Source of the DNA: CAYFVU01 sp964346645
Lineage (GTDB): Bacteria > Spirochaetota > Spirochaetia > DSM-16054 > Sediminispirochaetaceae
Direction of reading: 5' to 3'
NCBI GenBank assembly: GCA_964346645.1
Contig: CAYFVU010000001.1
Coordinates: 1 to 64,000 of the forward strand
Length of the DNA stretch: 64,000 bases
Below are positions 34,077 to 42,182 of the stretch, piece by piece. Position 1 is the stretch's first letter, and each line of letters begins with the position of its first letter. Below the pieces are notes generated by a model. That model saw only the letters and a list, made by a program, of their open reading frames with translations. It did not search any database and was not told the origin of the DNA. Both the position numbers and the translations under genes were made by a program.

Positions 34077-36281
34077 ATGGCATCGAAGAAAAAAAGACAA
34101 TTTGTTACTACATTTCTCTCCGCTTTCGTGATCGCCGCGGTTCTCACCGGTTCTCTCATCTATCTTGCCCAAAAAATCGAAGCGGTCGACGAAGATATCG
34201 ATAACTTACGGTCTTCGCTATTCAATGAGGTGGAATCCCACTATTCCGCACTCCAATCGCTGCATTCGAGCACCGTCCTCTTATCGGAGGACATGAGGGA
34301 GATGAGAGAGCTCCTCGGATTGAAAGCCTCGGAGTACGAAATACGGGAGGATCTCTTTGCCCGGCAGTCGAAAGGGGGCTTCGATGAGCCCGGCTCGTCC
34401 TCCGGTAAGCAGTCGAACCCGGAGGAGGGTTCTATCGAAAAGGCCAATGCCGAAGACGAGACACTCTTTTTCGAGGCAATAGATAGAATAGAGAAAGAGG
34501 AGGAGAGAAGGAGGGTTCGCCGCAGCATAGCGGAGCTCTTCTCGAACGACGGCCCGCTGTCGCAGCTTTTGAGGCGCTTCTCTCTGCGCATAGAAAAGCG
34601 CGGAGATATGAACTGGGAACTCGTGGCCGGTGACTATGTATTACCTCTGTCCGAATACGGGAAATCCGAGATCACCCATCCATCCTACGCGATTCGAGCA
34701 GCGAAGAAGTCTCCTGAGGTCTATTCCGTAAGCATTTATCCGCCCGTCGGCACGTCGCTCGGCCTTGAGCTCTCTACGCAGTCCTACCGTTTTTCACAAG
34801 TCTCCCGTCGAGAGATCGGAGAGTTCATAGAGGAGCGGCAGCACATGCTCGAGAAGAAGAATGAGCAGGTGCGGCGGATGATCGAAAGGATAGAGGCCGA
34901 AATGTCTTCTGAATCCTTTCGTGCTCTGAAGAACGAAAACAATCTTCGTGTCTCTCCAGTTGCCGTCGAAGGAGAGAGACTGTGGTGGAGCCTCAGACAC
35001 CAGGTCTCCGAAGACGGATTCCGTTTCGGAGTCGATGCCGAATCGGCCGAATACCTCCTCGCAGATAATAGGCACGAAGGCATTGCAACCCTCCGCAGCG
35101 GTATCCGGCGCATGGTTGATGAGTTGGACACGAGGACGAAGTCCGAACGCAGCGTCGACCGTGCCATCGCACGTATCGAGCGAATCTCGGAAGATGACGC
35201 CTTCGGTGCGTATCTGGATAAACGGGATCTGAGGCTAAACACCGACCCGAGGGAGGGAAGCGACCACATCTACTTCGACATCCTGCATCCGGACGGAAGC
35301 AGATTCGGCGCCTTCGCCGTACAGAAGCACAGCGGAGAAATCTATCTCGTCGACTCCGAGGAGGTGGTCATTACCTCGTTCTCCACCTTGAAGAACCGCA
35401 CCTCGTTTTCCGATACCGGGGGAAGTGGCGAGGATCTCGAACTACCCGACAATCTCTCCGAATGGAGCAAGGCGGGAACGGAGGAGCATGGCGGAAGAAT
35501 CGTGCTGCTCTGCGGTGTTCACGAGGACAATGCGGACACGATCATGCTCGCGCATCTCAACGAGAGGCGCATTGCCATACTGAGCCTCCCGCGAGACCTC
35601 TACTACCACAAACGAAAGCTCACCTCATATTACCAGGTCTACGGCCCTCAGCAGCTCATGCGGATCGTATCCGACATAACGGGCCTCGACATCGACGGAT
35701 ATGTGAGCATCGACATGTACGCCTTTATCGATGTAATCGACATTCTCGGCGGCATAGAGGTAAAGCTCGACGAGGCGCTCATAGATCCCACTTACAAGGT
35801 GCGGGAAGACGGTGTGTGGAAGACGCTCTACTATCCGGCGGGTACCCACGATCTGGGCGGTGTGGAAACTCTCCGTATAGCTCGATCCCGCCACACATCC
35901 GACGACTTCGACCGGACGAAAAGACAGCAGCTTATCGTGGAGGCGATAAAAAAGAGGCTCAACGAGCTGCATGCGGGAGACGTGAAAAAACTGAAGAACA
36001 TATTCGATACACTCTTCGAATACATAGAGACCGACTACTCCATGTTGACGGCGGTGCGGCTCTTTGCAGAGTACCACGACGTTCCCGTATCCTCTCTCAG
36101 CGGAGCCTCCTCGGAGAACATTCTCTATGCAACGTACAGCAATCTCCACAGGCTCGACAAGCGCATAGAAGAGGTGGACGAGGGCTTTCCGAAGGGTGCG
36201 TGGATACTCCTGCCCAAGGAAGACAACTGGCAACTGATAAAGTGGTATGTACAAGAGAAGTTCGGTATGAATGGAGCGTAG
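34077..36281 (+). CDS. LytR-CpsA-Psr (LCP) family protein with long extracytoplasmic N-terminal region
   Basis: A 734-residue protein starting at ATG 34077, four bases after the previous stop. One membrane helix (VTTFLSAFVIAAVLTGSLIYLA, about 10-31) is followed by a short coiled coil and a long extracytoplasmic region with a second coiled coil (about 265-300). The LCP domain lies at about 475-640: GRIVLLCGVHEDNADT, SLPRDLY, GGIEVKLDEALID and RIARSRHTSDDFDRTKRQQ match the pyrophosphate- and Mg-binding elements. In Gram-positives LCP enzymes transfer polymers from lipid carriers to peptidoglycan. Its role in a spirochaete is unknown. It overlaps the region where miaB begins. Confidence 0.87.
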   Translation: MASKKKRQFVTTFLSAFVIAAVLTGSLIYLAQKIEAVDEDIDNLRSSLFNEVESHYSALQSLHSSTVLLSEDMREMRELLGLKASEYEIREDLFARQSKGGFDEPGSSSGKQSNPEEGSIEKANAEDETLFFEAIDRIEKEEERRRVRRSIAELFSNDGPLSQLLRRFSLRIEKRGDMNWELVAGDYVLPLSEYGKSEITHPSYAIRAAKKSPEVYSVSIYPPVGTSLGLELSTQSYRFSQVSRREIGEFIEERQHMLEKKNEQVRRMIERIEAEMSSESFRALKNENNLRVSPVAVEGERLWWSLRHQVSEDGFRFGVDAESAEYLLADNRHEGIATLRSGIRRMVDELDTRTKSERSVDRAIARIERISEDDAFGAYLDKRDLRLNTDPREGSDHIYFDILHPDGSRFGAFAVQKHSGEIYLVDSEEVVITSFSTLKNRTSFSDTGGSGEDLELPDNLSEWSKAGTEEHGGRIVLLCGVHEDNADTIMLAHLNERRIAILSLPRDLYYHKRKLTSYYQVYGPQQLMRIVSDITGLDIDGYVSIDMYAFIDVIDILGGIEVKLDEALIDPTYKVREDGVWKTLYYPAGTHDLGGVETLRIARSRHTSDDFDRTKRQQLIVEAIKKRLNELHAGDVKKLKNIFDTLFEYIETDYSMLTAVRLFAEYHDVPVSSLSGASSENILYATYSNLHRLDKRIEEVDEGFPKGAWILLPKEDNWQLIKWYVQEKFGMNGA

Positions 36282-36285
36282 GTTA

Positions 36286-37632
36286 ATGGCGAAGAAGTAC
36301 TGGATCGAGACCTACGGATGTCAGATGAACGTGGCCGAGACCGATGCCCTCGAGCTCGAGCTCGAGAAAAGCGGATGGGAGCATGCGCAGTTGCCCGAGG
36401 AGGCGCATGCGGTGCTGCTCCACACATGTTCGGTGCGTAAGACCGCGGAGGACAGAATATGGGGACGTCTCGGATTCTACAAACACCTAAAGGGGCAGAA
36501 GGAAGAAGTGCGGCAGAAGCCGAGTATCGTGGTGATGGGCTGCATGGCCGAACGTCTCGGAGAGAAGATAAGCGAGACCTATCCATCCGTGGATCTCGTG
36601 ATCGGCAACTTCGCAAAACAGCATATTGTCGAGGAGTTAGAACGTCTGGTGCCGGCCGTAGAAGGAAGAGCCCGGTTGGAAGAGAACGATGCCTTCGAGT
36701 TTTCCCGCTACCACTCGAGAGAGGGCGCGCAGCACGCATACGTGCCGATCATGCACGGCTGCGATAACTACTGCACCTACTGCATCGTTCCCTACGTGAG
36801 GGGAAGGGAGATATCTCGTGCCCCATCCGACATAATAGATGAGATACGGCGTGCAGAGCAGATAGGCGTAAGGGAGATAAGCCTCCTCGGACAAAACGTC
36901 AACTCGTATTTTCATCAGGAGGGAGGCACTACGTTCCGCTTTACCGACCTGCTCGAACACATTCTCGGCTCCCTCGACAAAGTCGAGTGGCTCCGTTTCA
37001 TCACCTCGCATCCGAAGGACGTGCCGGAGGGACTGATCGAGTTGATAGGCAATGACGTACGGCTCTGCAACCACTTTCACCTGCCCGTACAGCACGCATC
37101 GGATCCCGTCCTTCGCGCGATGAATCGCCGCTACAGCAGGGCGGACTACGTGGGAATCGTCGAAAAACTGAGGCGAGAGGTACCTGATATTTCGATTACC
37201 ACCGACATTATGGTCGGATTTCCGGGAGAAACCGAAGAGGACTACGAGACCCTGCTCGAGCTGGTACGGCAGCTCGAGTTCGAAGATGCATTCATGTACT
37301 ACTTCAATCCGCGCGAAGGAACACCGGCGGCAGATTATCGTGAACAGGTCCCGCATGAGCTGAAGCTTGAACGGCTCTCCCGTCTCATTTCTCTCCAGAG
37401 ATCGATTACACAGAAAATACGGGGCAGGAGGATAGGTACGGTGGACATGGTACTCGTAGATGCGGTTTCAAAAAAGAACGAGCACGAGATGAGGGGGCAT
37501 TCGGAGAGGGATGAACCCGTCGTTTTTCCCGGATCATCGGAACTCGTAGGAAAGATCGTGCCCGTGAGACTCGAGGGCATATCCGGCACCACCTACAAGG
37601 GGAGGATCGAGGATGCTACCTATGCTACGTAG
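36286..37632 (+). CDS. miaB: tRNA-2-methylthio-N6-dimethylallyladenosine synthase
   Basis: MiaB, a radical SAM methylthiotransferase modifying A37 of tRNAs. The UPF0004 domain has C12 (TYGCQMN), C48 (HTCSVRK) and C86 (MGCMAE) for one cluster; the radical SAM cluster is C159-C163-C166 (CDNYCTYC). A TRAM domain closes the protein (KIVPVRLEGISGTTYKGRI). About 449 residues from ATG 36286; an ATG at 36271 is possible but overlaps the previous gene. The PYVRGREISR phrase favours MiaB over RimO. The following SPOR gene starts within its last 20 bases. Confidence 0.96.
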   Translation: MAKKYWIETYGCQMNVAETDALELELEKSGWEHAQLPEEAHAVLLHTCSVRKTAEDRIWGRLGFYKHLKGQKEEVRQKPSIVVMGCMAERLGEKISETYPSVDLVIGNFAKQHIVEELERLVPAVEGRARLEENDAFEFSRYHSREGAQHAYVPIMHGCDNYCTYCIVPYVRGREISRAPSDIIDEIRRAEQIGVREISLLGQNVNSYFHQEGGTTFRFTDLLEHILGSLDKVEWLRFITSHPKDVPEGLIELIGNDVRLCNHFHLPVQHASDPVLRAMNRRYSRADYVGIVEKLRREVPDISITTDIMVGFPGETEEDYETLLELVRQLEFEDAFMYYFNPREGTPAADYREQVPHELKLERLSRLISLQRSITQKIRGRRIGTVDMVLVDAVSKKNEHEMRGHSERDEPVVFPGSSELVGKIVPVRLEGISGTTYKGRIEDATYAT

Positions 37633-38752
37633 AGGTAAATATTGCAGTTTTCCGAAATTCATGCTTATTCTGCTGATCGGTCTCTGCTCGATTATTCCTG
37701 TGTCGGCACAAACCGGAGAACAGGAATCGCAGGAGAAGGAATCGCAGGAAGAGGAAGAGGGGAGTGCTGCGCAGTGGTCGACACTCGAAACGGAGGGGAG
37801 AATCGAATGGCTCGCCGAGAATTTGAAGGATAATCGATTTTTCGATCGACTTATTGAAACGCTCGAGGGAGTAGAAGAGCCTGAAAGAGGTGTCTCCCTC
37901 CTGAGCCGTTTTCTGCCGGTGATCGAAGAGCCCGACCGCCGTTACCGCCTGCTACTTCGGCTATCCCGTTTAGAGGAGAGTGTCGGTAAGCTAGAATCGG
38001 CTCAGACGCACTATCAGTCCGCCGCATCGTCGCGCAAAGGCGAGTGGGATTTTCGGGCCCTCTTCTCATCGGCAATGATCCTCATCGAGCTCGGAGACTA
38101 TTCGCTCGCGGAGCTTCAGCTCTCTCAGATAGCCGATAAGACGGATTCGGCCCTGCTTCGCCACCGGGCGAGTGTCCATCTCGCCCGTCTCAAGGTCTTA
38201 GAGGGAGATGAGGGATCGGCACGAAGCAAGCTCGAGGAGATACCGGTCGACGAGAACATCTCTCCCTCCTTGCTCTACCTCATGTATACGCTCAGCCTTC
38301 ACCTCGAGATGCGCGAACAGGCGGTGAATATAAAGGAGCGACTCGTAAAGGAGTATCCCAGGTCTCCGGAGGCGGGCATGGTGCAGGGAGTGGTAGAAAG
38401 AGCTCCGAGCATCGAGAAGGTATTCGGTCTGCTCAACGTTTCGGACGGAGGCCCGACCAATGAGGGCATCCGTACTCCCGAACAGCCCGCCGATACGAGC
38501 GATGAAGGCGTGGATACCGAAAGTGAAGAGGTCGCGAGGGCTATTCAAACCGGTTCATTCAGGGATGCGGAGAATGCCCGTTACATGGTAGAGGAGTTGG
38601 AGAAGTACGGTTTTTCCGCGGAAATACAGGAGGCGGAGGTCGGCGGGACCACCTACCACAGGGTCGTCGTCCCCGTCGGAACCGATGATACGGCGCAGAA
38701 GATTATGATTCGGCTGAAAGAACGCGGGTACGAGGGGTATCAGGTGTACTGA
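37613..38752 (+). CDS. Exported TPR/SPOR-domain protein
   Basis: A 379-residue exported protein starting at ATG 37613 (or 37622), overlapping miaB. A signal peptide is clear (FMLILLIGLCSIIPVSA, cleavage before QTG), then an E/Q/S-rich linker, helical repeats of TPR type (about residues 70-270), an acidic linker, and a C-terminal SPOR domain of about 70 residues (AIQTGSFRDAENARYMVEELEKYGF). SPOR domains bind denuded glycan strands at division sites. A septal or peptidoglycan-remodelling role is inferred. It ends 24 bases from the convergent lipoprotein stop. Confidence 0.88.
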   Translation: MLPMLRRGKYCSFPKFMLILLIGLCSIIPVSAQTGEQESQEKESQEEEEGSAAQWSTLETEGRIEWLAENLKDNRFFDRLIETLEGVEEPERGVSLLSRFLPVIEEPDRRYRLLLRLSRLEESVGKLESAQTHYQSAASSRKGEWDFRALFSSAMILIELGDYSLAELQLSQIADKTDSALLRHRASVHLARLKVLEGDEGSARSKLEEIPVDENISPSLLYLMYTLSLHLEMREQAVNIKERLVKEYPRSPEAGMVQGVVERAPSIEKVFGLLNVSDGGPTNEGIRTPEQPADTSDEGVDTESEEVARAIQTGSFRDAENARYMVEELEKYGFSAEIQEAEVGGTTYHRVVVPVGTDDTAQKIMIRLKERGYEGYQVY

Positions 38753-38776
38753 GGCGTGTGCCGGACGGAGGTTCGT

Positions 38777-40420
38777 CTATCCGTTCGAAGACTCCGTCTT
38801 TCCGGAATCGCCGGCGCTCTCCTCCGTGGCGGCCGAATCTTCCCCGTTCTTTTCGCTCTCGTCCTGAATGACCTCCCGCTGGTGAAACACGAGAGGGTTC
38901 GAGTCGGTGGGACGAAAGCCCTTTCTCTCGATCTCTCCCGGTCTGAGGATGAGCCTTCGCACGATCTCCTCCTCGCGCCGCTCCTCTATGAAGTCGAAGC
39001 TGTAACAGCGCCGCTCCTCTATCACTCCGTTTTTGTCCACCACCCTCAACTCGAGGATGTCTGTGCCAAAGCTGTAGGTAGAGAAGCCGCCGCGTATGGT
39101 CTCGCCCTTCTCCACTAAACGGAATTTCGGGGGATCGAAGTAGATGCTAAGTCCGCTGTCGTTTTTGTAGATACCGGTCAAGCTCGGCATCCCCTCTACG
39201 GCGTTGGTAGACTGCGGCGTGCGGAGAAAACTCTTCTGCATGGAAGGACCTAACTTCCTATAGGTGCCGGACCAGGTCGAATTGGTGCTGCGGGTGCCGT
39301 TGTGCGAGTTCACGTCCGACATGGTGATGCGTACAGTCGAGAGATCACGCACATGTGCGGAGATATAGATATGCATGAAGGGCACTATGGTGTTTTCACC
39401 GCTTATGCTGAGGCTGTCGGCGAGGAAACGATAGGTATTGTTCCAATCGTACGATTCCTGAATGCTCCCGCTGTAGAGAGTCACACTCTCGTCCGAGGAG
39501 TCGAAGTGTACTATATAGCGGTTGCTCGGGTTATTGGCGGAGGCGGAGAGCAGCCATGGGCCGTCGAGAAACTTCTTGAGATCCTCTTTTTTTCCCTGGA
39601 GGAGGTCTCTCAGCTGGTTGTCCTCGATCTCTTGTCCCGGAATTTTCTCGGACGTGACCTGCAGATATTCGCTGGAGACGGGCCTCCATGCGTAGGTGGT
39701 TTTTACAATGTCTCCGAGCCGTTCGGAACTCTCGTCCTTGGTTGTGGTTACGACGGGATAGGCCGTTCCGCTTCTCAATCCCTTCTGGTAGGACTGGGAA
39801 CGCTTCTCTTCCTTCAGCTCGATCGTTCCCATCACCTCCAGCGAGAGAATCGTCTCGAAGTAGAGGCCGAGCTGGTCGGGACTCGAGGTCCTCCGGAATA
39901 TATCCATCGTCTGACGGCCGTCTTCCGTCATTCCGTTGCACAGGATCTCGAGATTATGGTCTCCCGTCGCATCGACGACGCTCACGTTGAAGCTTCGCCG
40001 GGAGGTTGCTAAAGTCTTCCCCTTCCAAGTGACCACGTATTTGTCGCGGACGGTGTCGTAGTCCGCGATCATCAGGCGTACCGCGCCGGCTCCTTTCTGG
40101 GTATCCTTAATGGCGAGCACCTGTTCGTCGTTGCGGTCGAGGTCGAGGTTGACTTCCAAGAGCTGGATAATCTGTGCGTCCGGTGGCACCTGCACCCGGG
40201 GAACCGGCTTCTCCTCCTCGGTGTAGGTCTCATCTTCAACGAGGGTGGAAGCCTCTGCTTCGCCGTTTCCGTCCCCGAGCTCTATCTCCTTCGGCTCGCT
40301 TATGTAGGTTGCCTCGGGCTTGCTCTCGTCTTCGCAGCCCGTTGCGAGCACGAAGACGAGCCCGAGTAGAATTGCCGGATGAATGATGTGGGAAAGATAA
40401 TCGGGGGTACTGCGGATCAT
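38777..40420 (-). CDS. Lipoprotein in the position of Treponema pallilysin (Tp0751-like?)
   Basis: A 547-residue lipoprotein (lipobox LATGC, cysteine 29). After an acidic linker comes a beta-rich region with an integrin-like calcium phrase (NLDLDRNDEQVLAIKD) and a domain around residues 290-400 with lipocalin-like alternating strands (SNRYIVHFDSSDESVTLYSG, WSGTYRKLG). The last 35 residues are acidic. No HEXXH zinc motif is seen, unlike the HEVVH of T. pallidum Tp0751. Together with the VWA gene two genes upstream and the nearby cfpA, it occupies the place of the tp0750-tp0751 pair, so distant relationship is plausible but unproven. Its ATG overlaps the DHH gene's stop by four bases. Confidence 0.7.
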   Translation of the reverse strand: MIRSTPDYLSHIIHPAILLGLVFVLATGCEDESKPEATYISEPKEIELGDGNGEAEASTLVEDETYTEEEKPVPRVQVPPDAQIIQLLEVNLDLDRNDEQVLAIKDTQKGAGAVRLMIADYDTVRDKYVVTWKGKTLATSRRSFNVSVVDATGDHNLEILCNGMTEDGRQTMDIFRRTSSPDQLGLYFETILSLEVMGTIELKEEKRSQSYQKGLRSGTAYPVVTTTKDESSERLGDIVKTTYAWRPVSSEYLQVTSEKIPGQEIEDNQLRDLLQGKKEDLKKFLDGPWLLSASANNPSNRYIVHFDSSDESVTLYSGSIQESYDWNNTYRFLADSLSISGENTIVPFMHIYISAHVRDLSTVRITMSDVNSHNGTRSTNSTWSGTYRKLGPSMQKSFLRTPQSTNAVEGMPSLTGIYKNDSGLSIYFDPPKFRLVEKGETIRGGFSTYSFGTDILELRVVDKNGVIEERRCYSFDFIEERREEEIVRRLILRPGEIERKGFRPTDSNPLVFHQREVIQDESEKNGEDSAATEESAGDSGKTESSNG

Positions 40421-41418
40421 TCCTTGTATTCTTCCATTTCCTCGTTGTAGGTGCTCAACATGTCTAACACTTTTTGTTTCAACGTATCAAGCGGCCACTT
40501 ACTCTTGAATCCGGCGGCTGTCTTGTGTCCTCCGCCTCCAAAGGTCTGTGCAATGTGTGCCACATCGATATTGCCCTTCGAGCGCATCGAGCACCTCAAA
40601 ACCCCCCTCTCGTTCTCCTTCAGGAAGACCGACACCCGGATGGTTTCGCTCTTGAGGGGTATATTGATGAGTGTATCCGCCTCTTCGTACATCGCTTCGC
40701 ACTCGGCGATGGTCTCTTTTGTCATCGTCAGGAGTGATACGTGCTGGTTGTAGTGGAACTCTAAAGTGGAAAGAACGGCTGATTGCAGTTTGAGGGCAGA
40801 TATCGAATTGCTTTCGTATATCTTGCGGTAGATGTAGTTGGGATTTACGCCGATAGAGACGAGGTGGTGGCCGATGAGAAAGGTTTTCGCACTCGTTTTA
40901 GGATAGATAAAGGAGCCGGTGTCGTAAACGATGCCGACGTAGAGCGCCTGCGCCGTAGAATAGTCTATCTCCCAGCCCTGTTCAATGAAGAAGTCGTAGA
41001 GGATTTCGCAGGTAGAGCATGCCGACTCGACGACGTGGTTCGTGCTGAGCGTCTCCTCGTCCGATTCATGGTGGTCTACGATGAAGTGCTCGTCCACCTC
41101 GGTCAGCACATAGTCGTAGACCTGACCTATGTTGTGGACGTCGTTGGTGTCCAGTATGAGCAGTGCATAGCCGCTCAATTCGTGGGGGACATCTTCCGGT
41201 TTTCTCACTACCCGGATATCTCCCTCTTTATAGAGAAAGTGGTACTTCTTGGTTGCCGGGTCGGCGTTGTATATCTCGACATCCTTTCCTATTCGCTTGA
41301 GCATCAGGAACATAGCGACTTCGCTCCCGATGGCGTCGCCGTCCGGGGTCTCGTGTGCGGTGAGTATTATCCTGTCATTGCGATCGATAAACGATTTGAG
41401 TTGTTGAAACGCATCCAT
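40417..41418 (-). CDS. DHH/DHHA1 phosphoesterase (NrnA/DhhP-like)
   Basis: A 333-residue cytoplasmic DHH-DHHA1 protein. Metal motifs are ETPDGDAIGSE near residues 23-33, LILDTND near 90, the DHH triad in IVDHHESD near 115, and the C-terminal substrate loop GGGGHKTAAGF. Such proteins hydrolyse nanoRNA, pAp or c-di-AMP/pApA; the stand-alone form in Borrelia (DhhP) is a c-di-AMP phosphodiesterase. Substrate cannot be decided from sequence. It is the middle gene of a minus-strand operon VWA-DHH-lipoprotein, 19 bases after the VWA gene and overlapping the lipoprotein gene. Confidence 0.92.
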   Translation of the reverse strand: MDAFQQLKSFIDRNDRIILTAHETPDGDAIGSEVAMFLMLKRIGKDVEIYNADPATKKYHFLYKEGDIRVVRKPEDVPHELSGYALLILDTNDVHNIGQVYDYVLTEVDEHFIVDHHESDEETLSTNHVVESACSTCEILYDFFIEQGWEIDYSTAQALYVGIVYDTGSFIYPKTSAKTFLIGHHLVSIGVNPNYIYRKIYESNSISALKLQSAVLSTLEFHYNQHVSLLTMTKETIAECEAMYEEADTLINIPLKSETIRVSVFLKENERGVLRCSMRSKGNIDVAHIAQTFGGGGHKTAAGFKSKWPLDTLKQKVLDMLSTYNEEMEEYKE

Positions 41419-41437
41419 TTGAATGTAATCTTCTCGG

Positions 41438-42058
41438 TCAATTCGTTGTCCGACGTACCGACACGACCTCCCGTGCTATTCTTTCGGCCCGTTCGTCGAT
41501 TCCGGGACCGATGATGCATATCTTCCAGCCGTTTCGTTCGGTCACCTTACGGGGTATGAGGAGGTGGTGCGAGAAGTTACGGGTGGTGCCTGCATAGGGA
41601 CTCGTCACCGGTGCTTCCTGAACGAGGTCAGAGAGGAGGAGGGTGTGGCTTCGTTCGACACGGCCGCCTCCTCTCATTGCCTCTTCATACAGATAGTCCA
41701 GCGCGCTCCCGATATCGGTGTAGGCTTTATTCGCGTGGATATCTTGGATTCTGGAGATGATTTTCCTCTTGTCCTCTTCGGAGCCTATCTTTTCGGATAG
41801 CACGAGCCTCGGATGTCGGAAGAACTCGACCAGCACGAGGGTATCTCCGGGTATGAGAATGTCGCTGATCAGCTCGCTGTTTACGTAATCCTTTACGTCC
41901 TCGATTTCCTGCTCCATAGAGAGAGATCTATCGAGGAGGATATAGAGGGTGAGGTTTCCCTTTCTTTCCAATGCGAACCCCGCGGAGGAAGCAAAGGTGA
42001 TGAGAATCGCCGCGGTTCCCAAGATAACGTGAAATTTCGACAATCTGTTACTTCTCAT
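41438..42058 (-). CDS. Exported von Willebrand factor A domain protein (Tp0750-like position)
   Basis: A 206-residue exported protein with a signal peptide (FHVILGTAAILITFASSAGFA) and one VWA domain. The MIDAS motif is complete in form: D43-x-S45-x-S47 (LLDRSLSME), a threonine in AYTDIG, and an aspartate in LLLSDLV. It could bind Mg-dependent ligands or partners in the periplasm or at the surface. In T. pallidum a similar VWA protein (Tp0750) lies beside pallilysin and near cfpA; the same arrangement is seen here with a DHH gene in between. It is transcribed divergently from cfpA. Confidence 0.87.
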   Translation of the reverse strand: MRSNRLSKFHVILGTAAILITFASSAGFALERKGNLTLYILLDRSLSMEQEIEDVKDYVNSELISDILIPGDTLVLVEFFRHPRLVLSEKIGSEEDKRKIISRIQDIHANKAYTDIGSALDYLYEEAMRGGGRVERSHTLLLSDLVQEAPVTSPYAGTTRNFSHHLLIPRKVTERNGWKICIIGPGIDERAERIAREVVSVRRTTN

Positions 42059-42117
42059 TGTTTCAATCCTATCATGTTTGCCTACCGAAAAGAAGGCTAA
42101 AATTTAAAAAAACGTGC

Positions 42118-42145
42118 TTTACATTTTGCGTAACATGTTGATAAT
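42118..42145 (+). promoter_or_regulatory. Candidate promoter of cfpA
   Basis: TTTACA (42118-42123), 16-base spacer and GATAAT (42140-42145) in a markedly AT-rich 124-base gap. An upstream A/T tract (42098-42112) resembles an UP element, in keeping with an abundant product. Confidence 0.55.
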
Positions 42146-42182
42146 CTATTAATATGATAAAGAGAACACGAAGGAGAGTGCA

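Noticed and set aside
32930..34159. 409-codon minus-strand frame opposite the AICAR transformylase
   Set aside because: Antisense to a clearly recognised enzyme; its translation shows no family motif and low-quality composition.
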